Assembly: GCA_034436045.1 (NCBI GenBank)
Contig: DAOTVZ010000039.1
Span: 1 to 5,775 of the forward strand
Length of the DNA: 5,775 nucleotides
Reading direction: 5' to 3'
From: H111-94 sp034436045
GTDB lineage: Bacteria > Chloroflexota > Ktedonobacteria > Ktedonobacterales > Ktedonobacteraceae
Below the pieces are notes generated by a model. It was not told the origin of the DNA and did no database searches. It saw only the letters and a list, made by a program, of their open reading frames with translations. This document shows, piece by piece, positions 1 through 5,529 of the stretch (its first letter is position 1; every line of letters begins with the position of its first letter). A program made the translations under genes and the position numbers.

Positions 1-167
1 GCCTGGTTATGGGACAAATGCGCCAAAACCAACTCCGCCTAAGAACGTACCCCCCGTGCAACATGCTAAGGGAGGTTCCAATATATAGATGAGCATCACT
101 GGCTCTCTAAGGCTTTGGGCAAGGGCATTCAGCGTTACGCTCTCTGGCTCTTTGCGCAAGATTAAAA

Positions 168-196
168 TTGCACATTTTCACTTCACTTTTTATAGT
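168..196 (+). promoter_or_regulatory. Candidate sigma70-type promoter for the MFS gene
   Basis: TTGCAC (168-173) and TATAGT (191-196) are separated by exactly 17 bases. The -10 box matches TATAAT at five of six positions; the -35 keeps TTG but is otherwise weak. The surrounding DNA is AT-rich, unlike the genes. Transcription would begin near 203 and give a leader of about 160 nt before the exporter start. The prediction rests on sequence pattern only. Confidence 0.5.
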
Positions 197-202
197 TACT
201 TT

Positions 203-220
203 TCACATCATATTGTGTGA
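203..220. promoter_or_regulatory. Dyad TCACA-N8-TGTGA at the predicted transcription start
   Basis: The arms TCACA (203-207) and TGTGA (216-220) are perfect inverted copies, and 14 of the 18 positions obey the dyad. The site sits just downstream of the predicted -10 box, where a bound dimeric repressor would block initiation. MFS drug exporters are commonly controlled by TetR, MarR or PadR repressors, but no regulator gene is visible in the window, so the operator role is inference. Confidence 0.3.
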
Positions 221-293
221 CTCAGCCTTAGCCTGGAAGGGTCTTATATATATTCCCAAAACTGAGGGATACTCATTACCATTAGGAGAGACG

Positions 294-321
294 CCAGGGG
301 CGATTTTGTGACCACCCCTGG
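294..321 (+). repeat. GC-rich hairpin in the MFS leader
   Basis: CCAGGGG (294-300) and CCCCTGG (315-321) form a perfect 7-bp stem around a 14-nt loop. It lies within the predicted leader, 34 nt before the SD of the exporter. No T-run follows, so it is not a classic intrinsic terminator. Its arms and spacing resemble the hairpins at 1742-1771 and 5510-5529 and the 44-bp array, suggesting one dispersed family. It could also influence leader folding or transcription elongation. Confidence 0.5.
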
Positions 322-355
322 GAAGCAACTCTTAATCTTGTGGGGACTAGTTAGT

Positions 356-360
356 AAGGA
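356..360 (+). promoter_or_regulatory. Shine-Dalgarno site of the MFS gene
   Basis: AAGGA ends five bases before the ATG at 366, an ideal spacing. This supports that ATG as the start. Confidence 0.7.
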
Positions 361-365
361 TCACT

Positions 366-1679
366 ATGGCTCTTCCAATCTCATCGCGCAGGCACTCGTT
401 TGCTTTCCTGCACTCATTACATCCATTAACCAACCGCAACTTTGGCATTTTTTGGACCGGCGCTTTTCTTTCCAGCATCGGCTTCTGGATTCAGAACGTC
501 GGGCAGGGCTGGCAGGTTCTGCAACTGACCAACTCGGCCTTCTTGCTCGGCCTCGTCACCTTTGCCGCGCTGGTACCGAACATCGCTCTGTCATTGATCG
601 GCGGTGTCATCTCGGATCGCCTGAATCGGCGCTTCCTGCTGATTCTGACCCAGACCATCTACATGCTCACGGCGCTGCTGTTAGGTATTTTTACAACGCT
701 CCACATTATTACCGTATGGCAGATCATCCTGATGGCACTCATCAACGGCATCTTCAGTTCGGTCGGCTTTCCGGCCTGGCAGACCTTCATCGGCGATCTG
801 GTGCCGCCCGACGAACTGAAGCAGGGTATCGCGCTGAATTCGATGCAATTCAACCTCTCGCGCGTCATTGGCCCGGCCATCGGTGGCCTCTCGGTGGGCC
901 TGCTTGGCATTGCCGGTTCGTACTACCTGAATGCCTTGAGCTATCTGGCCGTCATTATTCCATTGTTCTTCATGAACCCGCAGACGCAGCAGAGCGAAAC
1001 AGTTGAGAAGGAGCAGGCACCAGGGTTGCTCCAGGGGTTACGCGACGGTCTCCTGTATGTGAAGGCTCGACCCTTCTTACAGGTTATCCTGCTGTTGCAA
1101 TTTATGATCGCTTTCTTTGTCTTCCCCTACGCGACCCTGCTGCCGATTTTCGCGGGCAATATCTTCCGCATTGGCGCAACAGGCCTGGGCATGTTGAACG
1201 CGGCGGCAGGCATCGGCGCGCTGATCGGTTCGATTATCGTTGTTTTGATCAGCGAGCGCATGGGGCCGAGGTACAGTCGCCGTCTGCTGCTCACCTACTG
1301 TATTCTTGGCGGGGCAGCCTGCATCACCTTCACGATGACGGGCAACCTGAATCTGGCGCTGCTGCTCTTAGTTGTGACCGGTGGATGTACCGTTATGTCG
1401 ATGACGGTCACAAACACTACCATTCAGAGTCAGACACCGCCAGAGATGCGCGGGCGCGTCCTGAGCATCTGGATTTTGATTGTCAACGGTCTTGCCCCTT
1501 TTGGCAATCTATTGGCGGGCTGGGTCGCGCAAGGCATAGGTGCGCAACAGACACTGGCCTTTGGCAGTGCAATCTGTCTGCTCAGTGGAGTATTGGTATT
1601 GATGCTCGGTTTCTCTTCGCGCCTCTCGCTCTTGTTTGCCTGGCTTTCGCCAGGAAGGCTCCAGCGTAAACAGGCGTAA
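366..1679 (+). CDS. MFS exporter, EntS/DHA3-like (MFS_3 type)
   Basis: A 437-residue inner-membrane transporter, probably a proton-driven exporter of a drug, siderophore or other small hydrophobic compound. After a short basic N-terminus, about twelve hydrophobic segments follow in two halves, split by a polar loop near residues 204-226. Motif A between TM2 and TM3 is clear: G79-G80-x3-D84-R85-x2-R88-R89. The stretch at 145-175 (VPPDEL, then N163, R166, GP at 169-170, GG at 173-174) and the PPEMRGRV motif at 358-365 are typical of the EntS/DHA3 (MFS_3) group. Length is normal for the family, with no sign of damage. The ATG at 366 has a well-placed SD. It stands alone, convergent with the transglycosylase gene. 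The substrate cannot be read from the sequence; the family call is strong, the export direction is inferred from the family. Confidence 0.92.
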   Translation: MALPISSRRHSFAFLHSLHPLTNRNFGIFWTGAFLSSIGFWIQNVGQGWQVLQLTNSAFLLGLVTFAALVPNIALSLIGGVISDRLNRRFLLILTQTIYMLTALLLGIFTTLHIITVWQIILMALINGIFSSVGFPAWQTFIGDLVPPDELKQGIALNSMQFNLSRVIGPAIGGLSVGLLGIAGSYYLNALSYLAVIIPLFFMNPQTQQSETVEKEQAPGLLQGLRDGLLYVKARPFLQVILLLQFMIAFFVFPYATLLPIFAGNIFRIGATGLGMLNAAAGIGALIGSIIVVLISERMGPRYSRRLLLTYCILGGAACITFTMTGNLNLALLLLVVTGGCTVMSMTVTNTTIQSQTPPEMRGRVLSIWILIVNGLAPFGNLLAGWVAQGIGAQQTLAFGSAICLLSGVLVLMLGFSSRLSLLFAWLSPGRLQRKQA

Positions 1680-1714
1680 ACGGTGGGGAGGGGATGTGGC
1701 AATCAACGCTTACA

Positions 1715-1733
1715 GGCGAGACTCATTCTCGCC
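1715..1733. terminator. Hairpin after the MFS gene, possible terminator
   Basis: GGCGAGA (1715-1721) pairs perfectly with TCTCGCC (1727-1733) around the 5-nt loop CTCAT, 35 nt past the exporter stop. No T-tract follows on either strand, so intrinsic termination would be weak. Placement in the convergent gap between two genes suggests a transcript end. Confidence 0.4.
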
Positions 1734-1741
1734 CAATAATT

Positions 1742-1771
1742 CGCAGGGGCATGGTAGATCACGCTCCTGCG
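1742..1771. terminator. Long hairpin in the convergent gap, possible bidirectional 3' end
   Basis: CGCAGGGGC (1742-1750) pairs with GCTCCTGCG (1763-1771) with one G-T pair. The pairing continues inward past one A-C mismatch (1751/1762) with T1752-A1761, G1753-C1760 and G1754-T1759, closing on the tetraloop TAGA. It is 28 bases from the stop of the reverse-strand transglycosylase gene and could protect or end transcripts from both sides. No T-run follows, so termination is not proven. Its sequence resembles the 44-bp array unit near the window's end. Confidence 0.45.
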
Positions 1772-1799
1772 GATTATGTTCATCATACATACATTTATT

Positions 1800-2792
1800 T
1801 TAGACACCCATGATAACGTAAATATAGTTACGTGTTTCTGGCGGTAGACAGTTCATCCAGTTGGCCGCTCCACAGGTGTTAATGGCATATTGGACGGTAC
1901 CGCTACCGGCGTTATAAGCGGCCAGGGCCATCGCGTAGTTGCCACCATACTGATTGGCGTAGGAGGCCATCAAGTGGGCCGCCGCGTTCAGCGCCTGAAT
2001 CGGATTAAACGGATCGATGCCCAGACCGGCAGCGGTGCCTGGCTCGAACTGGGCGATGCCTTCGGCCCCGGCAGGCGAAACGGCATAGGGATTAAAACCG
2101 CTCTCCTGGTTGATCTGACGCACAAAATATACTGGCGAGATACCGACGGCGATAGCGTCTTGCTGCGCAATCGCCACATACTGGCTCTGCGGCAATGTGG
2201 CAGGCGGCGGAGCTGGCGTGACAGCAGGGGCCTGATTAACGACCGGCAGCGTATGCGCTAGAATATTGAGCTGCGTCTGCTGCTGTTGCACCCACTGAAT
2301 CACATTCGAGGCCAGTGTCGTGTTCCCCTGCGCGTTACTGATGGGCGTTAGCGAGAGCAGTGTGATGAGCAGCACCGCAACGAGCGAGCTGAGAGTAACG
2401 ATCAGGCGCACGCGGGGCGATAAACGCTTTGTTGTTGGCAATGGAGCGGTCTTTGCGCGTTTCTTCTCGGCGGGAATCACGACGACCTTGTTTCTGGGCG
2501 TCGCTGGCTGGATCGTCGATTGCAAAGCTGTGATCAGGGATTGCGTCGTCGCAACATCGTGCGACGGGCCTGAAATAACTGGCACCTGCGCCGTTTGTGG
2601 CTCTAATGACTGCGGCAACGCTGATGTCTGAGCGGTCAACGGCTCCGTCGAGAGTGGTTCGGTCATACTTTGCCGCGCCGTGAAGCCTCTGTCTGCCCAT
2701 ACAGGCCAGAGAGTAGTGGTATTATAGAACTGCTGTTCAGTGACTTCAACGTTATCATCGGGTTGAAATGCTGGCAGCGGTTGTCGTAGCAT
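1800..2792 (-). CDS. Membrane-anchored SLT-type lytic transglycosylase
   Basis: A 330-residue cell-wall enzyme predicted to cleave the MurNAc-GlcNAc bond of peptidoglycan, forming 1,6-anhydroMurNAc. Residues 1-128 are a polar, Thr/Pro-rich tail ending in basic residues (KKRAK at 110-114, TKR at 121-123); 129-149 is one hydrophobic segment. The charge pattern places the N-terminus inside and the catalytic part outside. A Gln-rich stretch (169-174) and an Ala/Pro linker (188-200) precede the SLT domain (about 203-330). This domain shows the catalytic Glu230-Ser231, then SPAGAEGIAQF (239-249), AYNAGSG (292-298) and the closing ETRNYI (319-324). Cys307 and Cys315 could form an external disulfide. 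The ATG is backed by GAGG six bases upstream. It is divergent from the FHA gene. The family call is firm; the physiological role (growth, sporulation, secretion) is unknown. Confidence 0.9.
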   Translation of the reverse strand: MLRQPLPAFQPDDNVEVTEQQFYNTTTLWPVWADRGFTARQSMTEPLSTEPLTAQTSALPQSLEPQTAQVPVISGPSHDVATTQSLITALQSTIQPATPRNKVVVIPAEKKRAKTAPLPTTKRLSPRVRLIVTLSSLVAVLLITLLSLTPISNAQGNTTLASNVIQWVQQQQTQLNILAHTLPVVNQAPAVTPAPPPATLPQSQYVAIAQQDAIAVGISPVYFVRQINQESGFNPYAVSPAGAEGIAQFEPGTAAGLGIDPFNPIQALNAAAHLMASYANQYGGNYAMALAAYNAGSGTVQYAINTCGAANWMNCLPPETRNYIYVIMGV

Positions 2793-2798
2793 ATCCTA

Positions 2799-2802
2799 CC
2801 TC
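2799..2802 (-). promoter_or_regulatory. Shine-Dalgarno site of the transglycosylase gene
   Basis: On the reverse strand GAGG lies six bases before the ATG (2792-2790). This supports the long form with the full cytoplasmic tail over an internal start such as Met43. Confidence 0.65.
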
Positions 2803-2834
2803 ATTGCTAGGCGAATTTGTGTCTTGCGTTATTG

Positions 2835-2864
2835 ACTGTACTTGAATACACAGGAGTTCGTCAA
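2835..2864 (-). promoter_or_regulatory. Candidate promoter of the transglycosylase gene
   Basis: On the reverse strand TTGACG (2864-2859) is followed after 18 bases by TACAGT (2840-2835). The -35 matches TTGACA at five of six positions and the -10 matches TATAAT at four of six. The start of transcription would fall near 2828, giving a leader of about 36 nt that includes the SD. Confidence 0.5.
2837..2850. promoter_or_regulatory. TGTA-N6-TACA dyad overlapping the reverse-strand -10 box
   Basis: TGTA (2837-2840) and TACA (2847-2850) are inverted copies six bases apart, and 10 of 14 positions fit the dyad. It covers part of the predicted -10 and spacer of the transglycosylase promoter, a position suited to repression. 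The arms are short, so chance is a real possibility. Confidence 0.2.
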
Positions 2865-2910
2865 TTTTTTGAGGGAAAGCAGGAAGAAATTCACACTAAA
2901 GTCCTACATC

Positions 2911-2927
2911 CTTAACGGTTTCTTAAC
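2911..2927 (+). promoter_or_regulatory. CTTAAC direct repeat with 11-bp period
   Basis: Two exact CTTAAC hexamers start at 2911 and 2922, one helical turn apart. Tandem hexamers at about 11 bp are the layout bound by OmpR/PhoB-family response regulators, and the half-sites resemble Gram-positive PhoP boxes (TTAACA-like). The pair lies 31 bases before the TATAAT of the FHA gene. A role in activating that promoter is inference. Confidence 0.3.
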
Positions 2928-2958
2928 TGCGGCCCAAAAAATAACTTTGTCTACCGTC

Positions 2959-2964
2959 TATAAT
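2959..2964 (+). promoter_or_regulatory. Consensus -10 box TATAAT for the FHA gene
   Basis: A perfect TATAAT lies 71 bases before the gene start. No fair -35 stands at 16-18 bases upstream (the position is an A-run), and no TGn extension is present, so this promoter may need an activator. Transcription would begin near 2971. Confidence 0.45.
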
Positions 2965-3012
2965 GAGAGAAGTAGCAGGTGAGCATCGATCAGGAACTCT
3001 GAGCAGGGAAAC

Positions 3013-3034
3013 AGCGTGAGGAGGGTAACACGCT
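3013..3034 (+). promoter_or_regulatory. Hairpin displaying the FHA gene's ribosome-binding site in its loop
   Basis: AGCGTG (3013-3018) and CACGCT (3029-3034) form a perfect 6-bp stem. The 10-nt loop (3019-3028) contains the SD core AGGAGGG (3019-3025). The linear distance from GGAGG to the ATG at 3036 is a long 11 nt; folding could change the effective spacing and control ribosome entry. The structure is seen directly, while the control role is inferred. Confidence 0.45.
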
Positions 3035-3035
3035 T

Positions 3036-5468
3036 ATGACTAGAACAGACGAAAGCATCATCAACCCCGATTTTCTGGCCCTGGGGCTGGGCGGGACGAA
3101 TATGATGGCCATGTTGTGGACAGTGGTCATGGGCCGTCAGGCGGTCGGCGTCGAGATGCGCGGCGATCCCTTTCTCGGCGTCCACTGGAACATTCGTGAA
3201 GACCTGTATCACCAGTTTGGTCTTATTGACCAACTGATGCTGGAACGCTACGGCGAGGCGCGCATCCCGCGTCGGGGCAACGGACAGCTCTTCCGTCTCG
3301 CGGAATGCTTCTACAGTCCCTCTACTAGAGCCGGCGATATTGTTGCCGACGAAATCATCGACGGTTTCGACATCGATCAGCATATCGTGGGCACCATTCA
3401 CCACGTCGAATTCATTGACGACCGCTGGCGTGATGGTCTGCCCAACCGCGTGATTACCGTCTTAGACCCACCTGTTCCACCGGATCATCCTGACCCACAA
3501 AAGATTCGCACCAATATGGTAGAGGTTCTCGATGGCCCCTCTACCTTCCAGGCCGAAGCGGCCTCTATCCAGAAACTGCTGCGCCGCTATCTGGAGCGTA
3601 TCGAACAACTCGACCGGGAGAGCGGGCAGAAACCGCGTGTACGTCTGTATACGCATCATCGCGTCGTGCCGACAGAGGGTGATGGCTTCATTCGCCAGCC
3701 CGATGGCCGACTGCGTATCAGAATAGAGGCCCTCAAAGAATTCGACTTTAAAGGGCAGTTTGTGCGTGTGCGTGAGCCAGGGAGTACAGTGATTGATCTG
3801 GGGATACCCGAATTGTTCATGATTGCCGAGGGCTTCCACAGCAGCGACGCCCAACGCCTGGGCTTTCAGCAGCATGATGTCAAGATCGATCATAGGGACG
3901 GACGCGGCCCTGTAGTGGCGCAGGCGGACTTTTTAGCCGGTCTGATCGAGGTTCTGATCGGCGGTCGCCTGCGACGGCGCATCGCCTCGGCCTTCGACCG
4001 CGAGGGCCGGGAATACTGGGTGCGCCAGATCGCGGTGGGCCACGAGAATGATCCAGAGGTGGGCTGGGTGCTGGTGCAGGTACCAGATTTCCAGACCTTC
4101 GACCCCATCGAGGCCGGGCTGGTGCCACCGGACACCGATTCCGCTTCGCCCGAATTCTTCGCCGCCTACCAGCAGTTGCTCTACGACTATTACATCAAAC
4201 AGGCCTCAGAGACCCTTGACATTCCGGCCCAAGAATTGACGAAGGTGCAGATGATCTACGGCCCGGTCTTGTTCAGTCTCGTCGAGCGGGTGGGCGACGA
4301 CGCGCTGATTGCCCCCAACGGCGTCGTCGCGGGTGATACCTTCGGCAATGGACATTTCTTGACCAGCGGTGGGGCGATGACAGGTATGATCGGGCATAGC
4401 TTCCGCGTCTTGCAATACTGGCAGGAGCGGGATGCCGGTAGCACACCGGCAGAAGCCATTCGTCGTCTGGCAGATCACATCAAAGAAGATACCCACGCCT
4501 GGTTGCAGGTGAGTGCGACAGAATACAGTCAGGCTGCTCCCATCAACTTCGGCGCGGAACGCATTCAAAAGCTCACGAAAGCCAGCGGCATCGACGCCGA
4601 CGCGCGCGCCAACCTGATTGAAGCGGCCCGTCGTCAACGTCACGCACTTATTCCTCTCGACCCTTCCAACTGGCGCAGACTCTTTGTCCGCAATGGTCGC
4701 GTTCTCTCGGCCTTGCCGGAGCTTGAAACCGACCACCCGATGCTGCGACCCGAACGCGAGGCCAGCCTGATGGCAATTATGAAAACCCTGTCGGCTACAC
4801 CCGCTACGGAGCAGAAGCGGGCAGGCGATGAAAAGACCCTGCTCAAGCCCAAACCTGACGTTGCTCAACAAACAGAGGGTGAGGAGCAGACGCTCATCGA
4901 CATCAAAGCCAGGATGGCCCGGCAAATGGCAAAAGACGAGCAGACTCCACTCAAACTCGACTCCACTGTGGCTCAGCAGGTGACAGAGAGCGAGCAGACC
5001 TTGCTCAGAGCCAGACCTGCTATGCCTTTACAGGCGACAGAGGGTGAGCAGACCCTTATTAGCACCAGACTGGTCATCGGGGACGTGAAACCGAAGAGCG
5101 CGACGACTTACGCCTTTCTGGAGATTCAACAGCAAGGGGGAAGGGTGCAGCGCCTCGAAATCAAAGAGAAAATAGCGATCATCGGCAGAAGCGATCTCAA
5201 GCATGGCATTAAACCTGACATTGACCTTACACCTTTCGACTCTGCCCACAGTGTCTCACGTCGGCATGCGCGCATTCACCTTGAGAAGGCCTTCTTTTAC
5301 ATCGAAGACCTCAAGAGCCGCAATGGAATACGCCTGGGAGAAAAGACCCTGGTTCCGTTCAAACCGGCAATGCTGCACGATGGAGATCTACTTTACTTTG
5401 GTTCGGTCAAAGCCACCTTCCGCCTGCTCGGCACGAGCGAGCTACCTGTAGCCTGGTCGCCTTCATAA
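3036..5468 (+). CDS. Flavoprotein-like oxidoreductase fused through Thr-motif repeats to an FHA domain
   Basis: An 810-residue protein without signal peptide or membrane segments, so probably cytoplasmic. Residues 12-43 look like a Rossmann beta-alpha-beta unit: G17-x-G19-G20 (Asn22 where a third Gly is usual) and Glu40 at the end of strand two, as in FAD-binding folds. Residues 170-200 are charged and helical. The segment with G433-D434, followed by a Gly-rich stretch and a helix, resembles the C-terminal FAD-contact motif of FAD-dependent oxidoreductases. Residues 598-687 are five 18-residue repeats. Residues 693-798 form an FHA domain with G717-R718-S719, S741-x2-H744 and N763-G764, the usual phosphothreonine-binding positions. 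The gene stands alone, divergent from the transglycosylase. The FHA call is strong and the flavoprotein call moderate; substrate and exact family are unknown. The ATG is supported by GAGGAGGG at 3018-3025. Confidence 0.85.
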   Translation: MTRTDESIINPDFLALGLGGTNMMAMLWTVVMGRQAVGVEMRGDPFLGVHWNIREDLYHQFGLIDQLMLERYGEARIPRRGNGQLFRLAECFYSPSTRAGDIVADEIIDGFDIDQHIVGTIHHVEFIDDRWRDGLPNRVITVLDPPVPPDHPDPQKIRTNMVEVLDGPSTFQAEAASIQKLLRRYLERIEQLDRESGQKPRVRLYTHHRVVPTEGDGFIRQPDGRLRIRIEALKEFDFKGQFVRVREPGSTVIDLGIPELFMIAEGFHSSDAQRLGFQQHDVKIDHRDGRGPVVAQADFLAGLIEVLIGGRLRRRIASAFDREGREYWVRQIAVGHENDPEVGWVLVQVPDFQTFDPIEAGLVPPDTDSASPEFFAAYQQLLYDYYIKQASETLDIPAQELTKVQMIYGPVLFSLVERVGDDALIAPNGVVAGDTFGNGHFLTSGGAMTGMIGHSFRVLQYWQERDAGSTPAEAIRRLADHIKEDTHAWLQVSATEYSQAAPINFGAERIQKLTKASGIDADARANLIEAARRQRHALIPLDPSNWRRLFVRNGRVLSALPELETDHPMLRPEREASLMAIMKTLSATPATEQKRAGDEKTLLKPKPDVAQQTEGEEQTLIDIKARMARQMAKDEQTPLKLDSTVAQQVTESEQTLLRARPAMPLQATEGEQTLISTRLVIGDVKPKSATTYAFLEIQQQGGRVQRLEIKEKIAIIGRSDLKHGIKPDIDLTPFDSAHSVSRRHARIHLEKAFFYIEDLKSRNGIRLGEKTLVPFKPAMLHDGDLLYFGSVKATFRLLGTSELPVAWSPS
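4827..5096 (+). repeat. Five in-frame 54-bp (18-residue) repeats in the FHA protein linker
   Basis: Residues 598-687 divide into five units of exactly 18 residues. Each opens with x-E-(Q/K)-T-(L/P)-(L/I), with Thr at 601, 619, 637, 655 and 673. The core EQT is intact in four units and EKT in the first; AQQ or a similar triplet and an acidic TE/TEG-like end recur in several. The rest of each unit has diverged, at silent and replacement sites, so this is not a fresh duplication. Acidic residues before Thr and large hydrophobic residues after it are the known preference of PknB-type kinases. Confidence 0.85.
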
Positions 5469-5509
5469 GCAATAATGAATTTTAACTATCGAAATCGGCG
5501 CTCTCGTAG

Positions 5510-5529
5510 GGGCGTCATTCATGACGCCC
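5510..5529 (+). terminator. Perfect 8-bp hairpin after the FHA gene
   Basis: GGGCGTCA (5510-5517) pairs perfectly with TGACGCCC (5522-5529) around the tetraloop TTCA, 41 nt after the stop. A C-run rather than a T-run follows, so it may be a 3'-end stabiliser or weak terminator. Its right arm is the beginning of the first 44-bp repeat, making it a diverged half-unit at the array's edge. Confidence 0.45.

Larger units (their letters stand above)
1..365. other. Gene-free leader upstream of the MFS exporter gene
   Basis: No convincing gene lies here. The left part (1-160) shows nothing I can support; a 43-codon ORF at 89-220 has an SD-like GGGAGG at 70-75, but the 13-nt spacing is long and its end is AT-rich promoter-like DNA. 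The right part holds a candidate promoter, a dyad and a GC hairpin, listed separately, all oriented to serve the exporter gene. The palindrome TTGCGCAA at 152-159 also occurs in the 3' tandem array, possibly by chance. Confidence 0.7.

Noticed and set aside
89..220. 43-codon ORF with an SD-like GGGAGG upstream
   Set aside because: SD spacing of 13 nt is long, the product is not recognisable, and its 3' third overlaps AT-rich DNA that reads better as a promoter.
308..1006. 232-codon GTG-started frame overlapping the exporter gene
   Set aside because: It is out of frame with a clear MFS protein, has an unconvincing composition rich in Arg, His and Ala, and shows no domain.
1715..1771. Classic rho-independent terminators
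   Set aside because: Stems are good but no T-run follows on either strand, so they are kept only as possible terminators or dispersed hairpins.
4206..4925. 239-codon antisense ORF inside the FHA gene
   Set aside because: It lies fully antisense to a well-supported coding region, has no motif, and is the expected by-product of GC-rich codon use.
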